Below the pieces are notes generated by a model. That model had not been told where the DNA came from and did no database searches. It saw only the letters and a list, made by a program, of their open reading frames with translations. From contig NZ_JOGX01000020.1 of NCBI RefSeq assembly GCF_000719555.1, positions 21,586 through 85,585 of the forward strand: DNA of 64,000 nt. The letters run 5' to 3'. The position numbers were made by a program, and so were the translations under genes. Positions 41,209-49,666 of this stretch are shown one piece after another. Source of the stretch: Streptomyces sp. NRRL F-5727 (GTDB lineage Bacteria > Actinomycetota > Actinomycetes > Streptomycetales > Streptomycetaceae). Positions within the stretch are counted from its first letter, which is position 1. Every line of letters starts with the position of its first letter.

Positions 41209-43532
41209 GCAGCGACGCGACCACCGCCATTCCCACACTCCCCTTCGCGGAGGCCGCCGGGGCCGCCCCGGAGCCCGAGGCCCCGGTCCTCGGACTCGGC
41301 GCCTCCCTGCCGCAGGCCGACGCCCGCGCCAAGGCCGAGGGCACCTTCCCGTACGCCTCCGACCTGTGGGCCGAGGGCCTGCTGTGGGCCGCCATCCTGC
41401 GCTCCCCGCACGCCCACGCCCGGATCGTCTCCGTCGACACCTCCGCCGCCGAGGCCATGCCCGGCGTACGGGCCGTGGTGACGGCCGCCGACGTGCCCGG
41501 CGCGGCCACCTACGGCCGGCGCGTCGCCGACCGGCCCGTCTTCGCCGACGGACTCGTCCGGCACCACGGCGAGGCCATCGCCGCCGTCGCCGCCGACCAC
41601 CCCGACACCGCCCGGCTCGCCACCGCCGCCATCCTCGTCGAGTACGAGCTCCTGGAGCCCGTCACCGACCCGGAGAAGGCGTTCGAGGCCGAACCCCTCC
41701 ACCCCGACGGCAACCTGATCCGGCACATCCCGCTGCGCTTCGGCGACCCGGAGGCCACCGGCGAGGTCGTCGTCGAGGGCCTCTACCGGGTCGGCCGCCA
41801 GGACCCCGCCCCCATCGGCGCCGAGGCCGGACTCGCCGTGCCCCGCCCCGACGGCGGCGTCGAGCTGTACACCGCCTCCACCGACCCGCACACCGACCGC
41901 GACCTCGCCGCCGCCTGCTTCGGTCTCACCCCCGACCAGGTCAAGGTCGTCGTCACCGGCGTCCCCGGCGCCACCGGCGACCGCGAGGACCCCGGCTTCC
42001 AGATCCCCCTCGGCCTGCTCGCGCTGCGCACCGGCTGCCCGGTGAAACTCACCGCCACCCGCGAGGAGTCCTTCCTCGGCCACGCCCACCGGCACCCCAC
42101 CCTGCTGCGCTACCGCCACCACGCCGACGCCGAGGGCCGCCTGGTCAAGGTGGAGGCCCAGATCCTGCTGGACGCGGGCGCGTACGCCGACTCCTCGTCC
42201 GAGTCCCTCGCCGCCGCCGTCGCCTTCGCCTGCGGCCCGTACGTCGTCCCGCACGCCTTCGTCGAGGGCTGGGCGGTCCGCACCAACAACCCGCCCTCCG
42301 GACACGTCCGCGGCGAGGGCGCGATGCAGGTCTGCGCCGCCTACGAGGCGCAGATGGACAAGCTCGCCGGCCGCCTCGGCATCGACCCCGCCGAGCTGCG
42401 CATGCGGAACGTCATGTCCACCGGCGATCTGCTGCCCACCGGCCAGACCGTCACCTGCCCCGCCCCCGTCGCCGAACTCCTCGCCGCCGTACGGGACTTC
42501 CCGCTGCCCGCCCTCCCCAAGGACACCCCCGAGGAGGACTGGCTGCTGCCCGGCGGGCCGGAGGGCGCGGGCGAACCGGGCGCGGTGCGCCGGGGCGTGG
42601 GCTACGCGCTCGGCATGGTGCACATGCTCGGCGCCGAGGGCACCGACGAGGTCTCCACGGCCACCGTCCGGGTCCTCGACGGCGTCGCCACCGTCATCTG
42701 CTCGGCGGTGGACACCGGTTCGGGCTTCACCACCCTCGCCCGCCAGATCGTCCAGGAGACCCTCGGCGTCGACGAGGTCCACGTGGCGCCCGTCGACACC
42801 GACCAGCCCCCGGCCGGCGCCGCCACCCACGGCCGGCACACCTGGGTCTCCGGCGGCGCCGTCGAGCGCGCCGCCAAGATGGTCCGCACCCAGCTCCTCC
42901 AGCCGCTGGCCCACAAGTTCGGCATGTCGACGGAGCTGCTCCAGATCAGCGACGGCAAGATCACCTCGTACGACGGGGTCCTCTCGACGACCGTCGCCGA
43001 GGAGATGGACGGCAAGGAACTGTGGGCCACCGCCCAGTGCCGCCCGCACCCCACCGAGCCGCTGGACGAGTCCGGGCAGGGCGACGCCTTCGTCGGCCTC
43101 GCCTTCTGCGCGATCCGCGCGGTCGTCGACGTCGACATCGAACTCGGCGCCGTCCGGGTCGTGGAGATGGCCGTCGCCCAGGACGTCGGCCGCGTCCTCA
43201 ACCCCGCCCAGCTCGCCACCCGCATCGAGGCCGGCGTCACCCAGGGCGTCGGCGCGGCCCTCACCGAGAACCTGCGCACCGCCCGCGGCCTGGTCCGCCA
43301 CCCGGACTTCACCGGCTACGCGCTGCCGACCTCGCTGGACGCCCCGGACATCCGGATCGTGAAGCTCGTCGAGGAGAGGGACGTCGTCGCCCCCTTCGGG
43401 GCGAAGGCGGCGAGCGCCGTCCCCGTCGTCACCTCGCCGGCGGCGGTGGCGGCGGCGGTCCGCGCGGCGACCGGCCGCCCGGTCAACCGGCTGCCGATCC
43501 GGCCGCAGGCGGCGGTGGCGGCGACGGCCTGA
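41205..43532 (+). CDS. molybdopterin subunit of a xanthine-dehydrogenase-family enzyme
   Basis: A 775-residue large subunit (CoxL/XdhC type). The first domain has ADARAKAEGTFPYASDLW and RSPHAHARI, and the Mo-binding region has GHVRGEGAMQ (usual RGFGxPQ), DTGSGFTTLARQ and AVAQDVGRVLNP. In the C-terminal catalytic loop the family motif GxKGVGE reads GAKAASA, so an ungapped comparison puts Ala738 at the catalytic Glu position. Similarly the family's substrate-loop sequences are altered (QDPAPIGAEAG). The enzyme may have an unusual substrate or be inactive as a hydroxylase. GTG 41205 overlaps the previous stop. The Mo-cofactor chaperone gene is not adjacent. Confidence 0.87.
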   Translation: MSSDATTAIPTLPFAEAAGAAPEPEAPVLGLGASLPQADARAKAEGTFPYASDLWAEGLLWAAILRSPHAHARIVSVDTSAAEAMPGVRAVVTAADVPGAATYGRRVADRPVFADGLVRHHGEAIAAVAADHPDTARLATAAILVEYELLEPVTDPEKAFEAEPLHPDGNLIRHIPLRFGDPEATGEVVVEGLYRVGRQDPAPIGAEAGLAVPRPDGGVELYTASTDPHTDRDLAAACFGLTPDQVKVVVTGVPGATGDREDPGFQIPLGLLALRTGCPVKLTATREESFLGHAHRHPTLLRYRHHADAEGRLVKVEAQILLDAGAYADSSSESLAAAVAFACGPYVVPHAFVEGWAVRTNNPPSGHVRGEGAMQVCAAYEAQMDKLAGRLGIDPAELRMRNVMSTGDLLPTGQTVTCPAPVAELLAAVRDFPLPALPKDTPEEDWLLPGGPEGAGEPGAVRRGVGYALGMVHMLGAEGTDEVSTATVRVLDGVATVICSAVDTGSGFTTLARQIVQETLGVDEVHVAPVDTDQPPAGAATHGRHTWVSGGAVERAAKMVRTQLLQPLAHKFGMSTELLQISDGKITSYDGVLSTTVAEEMDGKELWATAQCRPHPTEPLDESGQGDAFVGLAFCAIRAVVDVDIELGAVRVVEMAVAQDVGRVLNPAQLATRIEAGVTQGVGAALTENLRTARGLVRHPDFTGYALPTSLDAPDIRIVKLVEERDVVAPFGAKAASAVPVVTSPAAVAAAVRAATGRPVNRLPIRPQAAVAATA

Positions 43533-43715
43533 CGACGCGCCGACGCACGACGGCACCCGCTCGCCGCGGGTCCCGTCGCTCCTCCGCCAGGGCGCCGGCC
43601 GACTCCCCCCCCAACGCACCGATGCCTCCATGCCCCGGGTGAAGGGCATGGAGGCATCCGTGCGAACGAAGCCGCGCTCCTCCCCACCGGATGCGCCGGC
43701 GGGGAGGAACCTCGG

Positions 43716-43787
43716 AGACCGTGGTCGGATTCGAACCGACGTCACTCGCTTTGCAGACGAGCCCCTGAACCACTCGGGCACACGGTC
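43716..43787 (-). tRNA. tRNA-Cys (GCA)
   Basis: The minus strand folds as a complete tRNA. The 7-bp acceptor stem GACCGTG/CACGGTC, T-loop GGTTCGAATCC and anticodon stem CTCGT/GCGAG carry loop CTGCAAA with anticodon GCA (43754-43752). The discriminator is T, as required for tRNA-Cys. CCA is not encoded. It is not in a tRNA cluster. Confidence 0.96.
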
Positions 43788-44128
43788 GGGTTGGTGTGGC
43801 GACAAGGAAGACATTAGGAGCCGCCGGAAAGGTCCTCAAGGGGCTCCGGGGGCATGCCACGGGACCGCAATGCCGCTGCCACACGCCGTTCACAGTCGCG
43901 CGCGGGGCGAGGGCGAGAGCGGGGGGAGAAGGGGCGGGACACCTGACGAACTTGCCGACGGCCCGGGTGGCTGATAGCGAACGTGAACGCGTGAGCAGTA
44001 TCGATTCGCCTGCTGCTCGGACGAGGTGTCACGGGTTTCGTCGACAGGCCGGATCTCGACGTCTACGTCCGTGTGCTTCTGCGTACATGCGTAAGCTTTC
44101 GGGTTGCACTGGTGGACGGGGGTATGCG
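43788..44128. other. 341-bp region between tRNA-Cys and accessory trio
   Basis: No gene. Base composition from about 43975 onward is less G+C-rich than the surroundings. It contains the tRNA-Cys promoter (on the minus strand) and presumably the promoter of the rightward trio. I could not identify clear -35/-10 pairs. The ribosome-binding site for the next gene is the GGGGG run at about 44118-44122. Confidence 0.4.
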
Positions 44129-44560
44129 ATGGCCTGGCAGGAGTGGGAACGGCTCAAGGCCGAAGCCGCTGAACGACAGTCGACGCAGATGCAGCTGAAC
44201 CGAGCCGGCGGGGGCGCCGGAGCTCCCGGTGGGGCCGGTGTCCTGGGAAGCGTGCCCGAGAAGAAGAAGAAGGCGGCCAATACCATCGAGACCACGTTGG
44301 AGCCCGGTACGCGGAAAGCGGCCGACGTCGCCGACGCGCCGACGGCCGCGGCTGTCAGGTCCTTCGCGGGCTGGGACACGGCCGTGGGCCTCAAGAAGGC
44401 CCACGAGAAGTGGGACGACCAGGTGAAGCAACTGATGGGGCGGCTGAGTTCGCACAAGGCGGGCCTGCGGGGCGCGGTCAGCACTCTGACGGGAACCGAC
44501 GCGACGGCCGGTCTGACGGTCCGCTCCGTGCAGTCCGGGCTCTCGGGCCTGGAACGGTAG
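44129..44560 (+). CDS. small WXG-like hypothetical protein
   Basis: A 143-residue protein I do not recognise by name. It begins MAWQEWERLKAEAAERQS and has a Gly/Ala-rich linker, a KKKK cluster (about residue 47) and a helical C-terminal half (SFAGWDTAVGLKKAHEKWDDQVKQL followed by SSHKAGLRGAVSTLTGTD). Helical hairpins of about 100 residues with a Trp in the turn are typical of WXG100-type proteins exported by type VII systems, but the turn motif is not clear here. It is followed after 10 bp by a large protein with a better WXG-like head, so the two are probably translated together and may interact. No signal peptide. Confidence 0.65.
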   Translation: MAWQEWERLKAEAAERQSTQMQLNRAGGGAGAPGGAGVLGSVPEKKKKAANTIETTLEPGTRKAADVADAPTAAAVRSFAGWDTAVGLKKAHEKWDDQVKQLMGRLSSHKAGLRGAVSTLTGTDATAGLTVRSVQSGLSGLER

Positions 44561-44570
44561 GGCGGGACCC

Positions 44571-46688
44571 GTGCCGAGCTACCAGCAGATCATGGAGATG
44601 GACTTCTCCGCCCTCACCGGCGCCGCGGACGGCTGGAAGAACATGGCGGCGAAGTTCACGATCCTCGAGGACATCTTCGCGAAGGAGGTCCAGAGCGTCT
44701 CGACGGGAGGCGGCTGGAGCGGGGAGAGTGCCACCGCGTCGATCCAGCCCTTCGTGGTGACGCGCAAGGAGTACGCCTCCGCGCAGAAGGAAGCGCGCGC
44801 CATGGAGTCGCTTCTTCGTGACGCGCACGCCGGGTTCGTCGAACGCAAGGCGGCGGTGAAGTCGGCGGTCGCCGACGCCGTCGACGCGGGGATGAAGGTC
44901 TCGGACAGCGGCGTCGCGAGCTACGACTTCGGCAAGGTCGACGCGGCCACGGCGAAGACCGTCCGTCAGGACCCGGACCTCCCGAACGTCGAGGACTCCC
45001 ACACCCGCGCCATCATGAACGCGGTGAAGGCGGTCGCCGAGTGGGACGAGGACGTGAAGCGCGCCCTCCTGAACGCCTCGGGCGCGGACGCGACCTGGCC
45101 GGCCGGGTTCAACCCGAGGCCGGTCGGCGACGTCGAGGCGGTGGAGGCACTGGCCCTCACGGACAAGGTCCGCTCGGGGAAGGCATCGCCCGAAGAACTC
45201 GAGCACTACCGGGAACTCCTGCGCCAGAACGCCGACGACAAGCGCTTCAGCGAGGGATACCTGTACGGCCTGGGCGCGGAGGGGACGCTGCGACTCGCCG
45301 ACCAGATGAACAGGGCGGCCAACGACGGCGACGTCTCCGCGGCCGACAAGAAGCTCTACGAGTCCATCACGACGAGCCTCGCCACGACGCTCGTGTCGGG
45401 CACCAGGGATCCGAACAGCTACGCCTACAAGCCCTTCATGCAGGAGCTCGACAACGTCGGCGACGAATCGCTGGGCGGTGACAACCCGGTCCACGGATAC
45501 CAGGTCCTCACGACACTGATGGAGAACGGCGAAGGCTACGGAAAGCAGTTCCTCAACGACGTGGGCCACGGCATCATCGACGCCGAGCGGGAGCACGTGG
45601 ACTGGGCGCACGACGACGACCCCGAGCGCCCGAACCTCGTGGTCGATCCGCTGGACGCACTGCTCAAGACCATGAGCGAGGACCCGGAGTCGGCCGAGTA
45701 CTTCCTCGATCCGGCCGCCGAGGGGAACAAGAACGACCACCTCGCGTACCTGCTCACCGAGCGCGAGTGGAACCTCGAGGGCGCGCCCAAGGCGGAAGGC
45801 CTCGGCGCGGCCGTCCAAGCCGCGGCCACCGGGCACGAGCCCGGCGAGAAGCTCGGCCCGCCCGGTCCCCACACCGAGGGCCAGGCGCGCGTGATGCACG
45901 ACGCCATCCGACTGCTCGACAACGAGATGGGCGGCGACGAGTTCCCGGAGCACCTGGAGAACCTGCGCCGGCCCATGGCGCAGGCGATGGCCGACTACGT
46001 GGCGGACACGCACGAGATCCTCGGCGGTCAGGACATGAACTACGGGGGCGTCGGGGGAAGCGACTCGATCCACGGTTCAGGAGACCGGGCGAACATCGCA
46101 GTGGGGCAGGGCAGCCTCGTCCGGGTCATGCGCGGTATCGCGGACGATGCCCCCGCGTTCTCCCTGCTGTACGACACCGAGCGGACCTACGCCGCGTCGG
46201 TGCTGAACGACGCCCCGAGCTTTTCCGGCAGGCTGCATGACGACAGCGCGGACTGGAACGTTCGGGCCCATGGCATCGGCAGTGCCATGGGGGCGTTGAA
46301 CGGAATCGGTGCCGACGTCTACGTCGACAAGCAGGACGACAGAGAGAAGTGGGCTGAGGAGACCGCCAAGTACTCCATCAACGGCGTCAACGGCGTCGTC
46401 GGAGAGATTCCGTTGGTGGGTTCGGCGGCCAGTTCGCTCGTCGACACGGTCGGATTCGAATGGGAACAGAGCGTCGTGGACGAAGCCGAGGACACGGCCA
46501 AGCGGGAAGGAAGCGGGAACTATGCCGCAGGCGCGGACGGCCTCAACGCGATGATGCGAAACTGGGGCGAGCGTGAGCAGATCCTGGACAGCAACGCCTT
46601 CAAGGAAGCGCGGGAAGGGGCCAACAACTCCTTCACCGGCGGCAGGGACGCGGCGAAGTCGCATCTCCAGTCACCGAAGGCGGGATGA
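44571..46688 (+). CDS. large WXG-headed protein, probably DUF6571 family
   Basis: A 705-residue, highly charged and mainly helical protein without membrane segments or signal peptide. Residues 1-110 form a WXG100-like helical hairpin with the turn GGGWSGESA (Trp49-Ser-Gly). The rest (VGDVEAVEALALTDKVRSGKAS, LYGLGAEGTLRLADQMN, ANDGDVSAADKKLYESITTSLATTL and a late region GEIPLVGSAASSLVDTVGFEW) resembles the DUF6571 proteins I recall from Streptomyces. These are uncharacterised and often accompany a small WXG protein and a lipoprotein. A type VII-exported effector or structural protein is a reasonable hypothesis. Codon use is less biased toward G+C than in the flanking genes. GTG start with GGGCGGGA upstream. 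Confidence 0.68.
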   Translation: MPSYQQIMEMDFSALTGAADGWKNMAAKFTILEDIFAKEVQSVSTGGGWSGESATASIQPFVVTRKEYASAQKEARAMESLLRDAHAGFVERKAAVKSAVADAVDAGMKVSDSGVASYDFGKVDAATAKTVRQDPDLPNVEDSHTRAIMNAVKAVAEWDEDVKRALLNASGADATWPAGFNPRPVGDVEAVEALALTDKVRSGKASPEELEHYRELLRQNADDKRFSEGYLYGLGAEGTLRLADQMNRAANDGDVSAADKKLYESITTSLATTLVSGTRDPNSYAYKPFMQELDNVGDESLGGDNPVHGYQVLTTLMENGEGYGKQFLNDVGHGIIDAEREHVDWAHDDDPERPNLVVDPLDALLKTMSEDPESAEYFLDPAAEGNKNDHLAYLLTEREWNLEGAPKAEGLGAAVQAAATGHEPGEKLGPPGPHTEGQARVMHDAIRLLDNEMGGDEFPEHLENLRRPMAQAMADYVADTHEILGGQDMNYGGVGGSDSIHGSGDRANIAVGQGSLVRVMRGIADDAPAFSLLYDTERTYAASVLNDAPSFSGRLHDDSADWNVRAHGIGSAMGALNGIGADVYVDKQDDREKWAEETAKYSINGVNGVVGEIPLVGSAASSLVDTVGFEWEQSVVDEAEDTAKREGSGNYAAGADGLNAMMRNWGEREQILDSNAFKEAREGANNSFTGGRDAAKSHLQSPKAG

Positions 46689-46695
46689 CTTGCGC

Positions 46696-47340
46696 ATGCG
46701 CTTCGCCGGGCTGCTCGTCCTTGCCGTGTTGGCGACGTCCTGTACGTCCGAGCCCGCGTCGATGCCGTCCCCGGATTACTTCTGCGGCATGGAAGAAGGC
46801 TCGGACGGCGAGAAGGCGGTGCAGCGGACGCTCCGATCCGATCAGTTCATCACGAACTTCTACATTCCGACGGAGAAGCTGGTGCAGCGGCTCGGATCAG
46901 GGCTGCGTCAGATGAAGCCGGGGAGTCACACGTCGCCCCAGTACACGTGCAGCTACAACCCTCGGCCCAAGGAAGGGTCGAAGGGAGTGGGCGTCGAGTT
47001 CTCGTGGACCTCTCCCGGCGCGTCGAACTGGAGCGGAGTCCCGGCGAAGGAGATCGCCCTTTACGACGTAAACGGTGCCCGTGTCGAGTCGACCTACTGG
47101 CTTTCCAAGCTTTTCGTGGCCTGCCGGCTGCCGGGAGAGCTCGACGAAGCCTCCCGGAAAGCGGTGTTCCGGGTTGAACTGTCGAACACGCTGAACTCCG
47201 AGAGGCGGGAGGACGCCGAGGCCCGGAAGCGGCAGATCGAGCTCCTCTACATCCTGGCGGGACGGGCCACCGACGCACTCGGTTGTGAGGGCGGTCCCCT
47301 CGAGGGCGCCCCCGTGGTGAAGCCGTCGCCCGCCGCGTAG
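46696..47340 (+). CDS. putative lipoprotein of the accessory trio
   Basis: A 214-residue exported protein. The short signal peptide ends LATSC, with Cys16 as likely lipidation site. The lipobox is imperfect, since -3 is Ala. The mature part contains four more cysteines (YFCGM, YTCSY, ACRLPG, GCEGG), which could make two disulfides, and no known domain. It begins 7 bp after the 705-residue protein, with TTG 46690 as an alternative start, so it is in the same operon. A surface lipoprotein partnered with WXG-type proteins could be an immunity or docking factor; this is inference only. Confidence 0.72.
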   Translation: MRFAGLLVLAVLATSCTSEPASMPSPDYFCGMEEGSDGEKAVQRTLRSDQFITNFYIPTEKLVQRLGSGLRQMKPGSHTSPQYTCSYNPRPKEGSKGVGVEFSWTSPGASNWSGVPAKEIALYDVNGARVESTYWLSKLFVACRLPGELDEASRKAVFRVELSNTLNSERREDAEARKRQIELLYILAGRATDALGCEGGPLEGAPVVKPSPAA

Positions 47341-47410
47341 GGCTCCGCCGTGGGCCGTCCGCAGCCGGGGAGTACGACCAAAGGGGGAGGCGGGATACGG
47401 CCCGCGACAG

Positions 47411-47439
47411 GGGTCATCTAAGGGAATGACCCTTACCCT
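47411..47439 (+). promoter_or_regulatory. palindromic operator and leaderless promoter of MFS gene
   Basis: GGGTCAT (47411-47417) and ATGACCC (47426-47432) form a perfect 7-bp dyad with an 8-bp spacer, ending 1 bp before -10 TACCCT (47434-47439), which is 6 nt from ATG 47446. A repressor at the dyad would cover the core promoter. Confidence 0.55.
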
Positions 47440-47445
47440 GGGCCC

Positions 47446-48903
47446 ATGAGCGCCCTCGAACCCCGTGATGCCGAGACCGCCGTCGTCCCGCCCCCCGAGG
47501 CCCCCCGGGGTTCGGTCCTCGACGTCGGTCATCGGGCGCTCAGCGTCGGCATCGTCTCCGTCGTGCTGCTCATCGCCTTCGAGGCGACGGCGGTCGGGAC
47601 CGCCATGCCGGTCGCCGCGCGGGAGCTGGACGGCATGGCGGTGTACGCCTTCGCGTTCTCCGCGTACTTCACGACCAGCCTCTTCGGGATGGTCGTCGCC
47701 GGGCAGTGGTCCGACCGGAAGGGGCCGCTGCTGCCGGTGACCGCCGGGATGAGCGCCTTCGCGGCGGGGCTGCTGCTGTCGGGGACGGCCGGCGCGATGT
47801 GGGTGTTCATCCTCGGGCGGGCCGTGCAGGGGCTGGGCGGCGGGCTGGTGATCGTCGCGCTGTACGTGGTCGTCAGCCGGGCGTACGCCGAGCACCTGCG
47901 GCCCGCGATCATGGCGGCCTTCGCCGCGAGCTGGGTCGTGCCGTCCGTGGTCGGGCCGCTCGCCGCCGGGACGATCACCGAGCACCTCGGGTGGCGGTGG
48001 GTCTTCGTCGGGATCCCCGCGCTGGTCGTGCTGCCGCTCGCCCTCGCGCTGCCGGCGATCCGGCGGACCGCCTCCGGGCCCGCCGATCCGTCGGCGCCGG
48101 TCGCGCCCTGGGACCGGCGGCGGATCCTGCTGGCGCTCGCGATCTCGGCGGGGGCGGGGCTGCTCCAGTACGCGGGGCAGGAGCTGCGCTGGCTGTCGCT
48201 GCTGCCGGCCGCCGTGGGCGCGGCGCTGCTCGTGCCGGCCGTACGGGGGCTGCTGCCGCGCGGTACGGTCCGGGCGGCGCGCGGACTGCCGTCGGTGGTC
48301 CTGCTGCGCGGGGTGGCGGCGGGGTCCTTCATCGCGGCCGAGTCGTTCGTGCCGCTGATGCTGGTCACCCAGCGCGGGCTCAGCCCCACGCTCGCCGGGC
48401 TGTCGCTGGCCGTCGGCGGTCTGACCTGGGCGCTCGGCTCGTGGATCCAGTCGCGGCCGTGGACGGAGCCGTACCGGGAGCGGCTGGTCGTGCTCGGGAT
48501 GCTGCTGGTGGCGGCCGCGATCGCCGCCGCGCCGAGCGTGCTGCTGCCGGGCGTGCCGGCGTGGGTGGTCGCCGTCGCCTGGGCCTTCGGGTGCCTCGGC
48601 ATGGGCGTGGTGATCGCCTCGACGAGCGTGCTGCTGCTGAAGCTGTCCCCGCCGGAGGAGGCGGGAGCGAACTCCGCCGCGCTGCAGATCTCCGACGGCC
48701 TGTCCAACGTGCTGCTGCTCGCCGCCGGCGGCGCGGCCTTCGCGGCGCTCGGCGGCGGGGCGGTCGGGCACGCGGTCGGCGCCACGGCGTCCGGGGCGTC
48801 CCACCCCGGGGCCTTCGCCGTGGTCTTCCTGCCGATGGCGGGGGTGGCGGCGGTGGGGGCGTGGGTGGCGACGCGGCTGCGGGGCGGAGCGGAAGGCCGA
48901 TGA
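47446..48903 (+). CDS. MFS transporter, drug-exporter type
   Basis: A 485-residue transporter with 12-14 membrane segments. The loop GQWSDRKGPLLPVT matches the MFS motif A, and GRAVQGLGGGLVIVALYVVV is the motif C region of proton antiporters of the DHA families, placing it with drug/proton exporters. The N-terminal 25 residues are acidic and Pro-rich. It is monocistronic with a predicted repressor site at the promoter. No regulator gene is adjacent, so the repressor is encoded elsewhere or is the nearby antitoxin-type protein, which is less likely. Confidence 0.87.
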   Translation: MSALEPRDAETAVVPPPEAPRGSVLDVGHRALSVGIVSVVLLIAFEATAVGTAMPVAARELDGMAVYAFAFSAYFTTSLFGMVVAGQWSDRKGPLLPVTAGMSAFAAGLLLSGTAGAMWVFILGRAVQGLGGGLVIVALYVVVSRAYAEHLRPAIMAAFAASWVVPSVVGPLAAGTITEHLGWRWVFVGIPALVVLPLALALPAIRRTASGPADPSAPVAPWDRRRILLALAISAGAGLLQYAGQELRWLSLLPAAVGAALLVPAVRGLLPRGTVRAARGLPSVVLLRGVAAGSFIAAESFVPLMLVTQRGLSPTLAGLSLAVGGLTWALGSWIQSRPWTEPYRERLVVLGMLLVAAAIAAAPSVLLPGVPAWVVAVAWAFGCLGMGVVIASTSVLLLKLSPPEEAGANSAALQISDGLSNVLLLAAGGAAFAALGGGAVGHAVGATASGASHPGAFAVVFLPMAGVAAVGAWVATRLRGGAEGR

Positions 48904-48911
48904 CACCAGGT

Positions 48912-48937
48912 GGTACCACGCGGTACCGTGAGGTATG
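48912..48937. promoter_or_regulatory. 10-bp-spaced GGTACC iterons at the antitoxin start
   Basis: GGTACC at 48912 and 48922, and GGTATG at 48932, repeat every 10 bp (one helical turn) and run into the ATG at 48935. Ribbon-helix-helix and Phd-type antitoxins autoregulate through such repeated sites. Confidence 0.55.
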
Positions 48938-49132
48938 GCCGGTCTGAATGTCAGGTTCACCGAGGAAGAGCTGGAAGCCCTGCGCGAGCGTGCGGAGGCC
49001 GAGGGACGCAGCATGCAGTCCTTCGCCCACGATGCCGTGATGCGGGCCGTGAACGAGCACTCACGTCTCTTCAACGAGGCAGCCGAGCACGTGCTGAAGG
49101 CCAGTGGGGAGCTGAACCGGAGGCTCGCGTGA
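48935..49132 (+). CDS. antitoxin of a Doc-type toxin-antitoxin pair
   Basis: A 65-residue, strongly charged protein (NVRFTEEELEALRERAEAEG, then RSMQSFAHDAVMRAVNEH). The N-terminal strand followed by two helices is the ribbon-helix-helix pattern, and the C-terminal helix probably wraps the toxin. The stop overlaps the toxin start (GTGA), the classic order of antitoxin first with coupling. The operator-like iterons overlap its start codon. Confidence 0.8.
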   Translation: MAGLNVRFTEEELEALRERAEAEGRSMQSFAHDAVMRAVNEHSRLFNEAAEHVLKASGELNRRLA

Positions 49133-49500
49133 CGTACTACCTCACCCTCCCCGAGTTGCTGAACCTGGCGGCCAGGCTGGGCGCGGACGAGGTGCGGGAC
49201 TACGGTCTGCTCGACTCCGCCCTGGCGCGCCCGCAGTCCAGCGTGTTCGGACAGGACGCCTACCCCGACGTGTGGCAGAAGGCCGCCGCGCTCATGGAGT
49301 CACTGGCTCGCAACCACGGCCTCGTGGACGGCAACAAGCGCATCGCCTGGTACGCGACCTGGGTCTTCCTGCACCTGAACGGGCATCCGCTCGACGCCGA
49401 CTTCGACGTGGACGAGGCCGAGACGTTCGTCCTCGACGTCTGCCAGGGGGCCCTCGACGTCCCCAAGATCGCCGCGCAGCTCCCGAGGTTCGCACGCTGA
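49129..49500 (+). CDS. Doc-type (Fic fold) toxin
   Basis: A 123-residue protein of the Fic/Doc fold. The active-site loop is HGLVDGNKR (His63, Asp67, Asn69, Lys70, Arg71), which corresponds to HxFxDxNKR of Doc rather than HPFxxGNGR of AMP-transferring Fic proteins. Doc phosphorylates elongation factor Tu and stops translation. The central helix YPDVWQKAAALMESLARN is typical. All catalytic residues appear present, so the toxin should be functional and held by the antitoxin encoded just before. Confidence 0.88.
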   Translation: MTYYLTLPELLNLAARLGADEVRDYGLLDSALARPQSSVFGQDAYPDVWQKAAALMESLARNHGLVDGNKRIAWYATWVFLHLNGHPLDADFDVDEAETFVLDVCQGALDVPKIAAQLPRFAR

Positions 49501-49666
49501 ACCGAGCCCGTGCCGCGCCCCGGATGTGAGACTCGCCGCACGGCCCGAGGTCAGAGCGCCGGCCGTCCCGTGTTCGATCGAGGTTCCGGCCGCCCCGCCG
49601 GTAAGGTGGCCCGGTTGTCATATCTGGACGAGCGTCTGGACGAGCGTCGAACCGTGACCGGAGATC

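Noticed and set aside
43716..47340. Integrated element using tRNA-Cys as attachment site
   Set aside because: The accessory trio lies on the 5' side of the tRNA, whereas integrases normally use the 3' end. No integrase and no duplicated tRNA 3' segment are visible.
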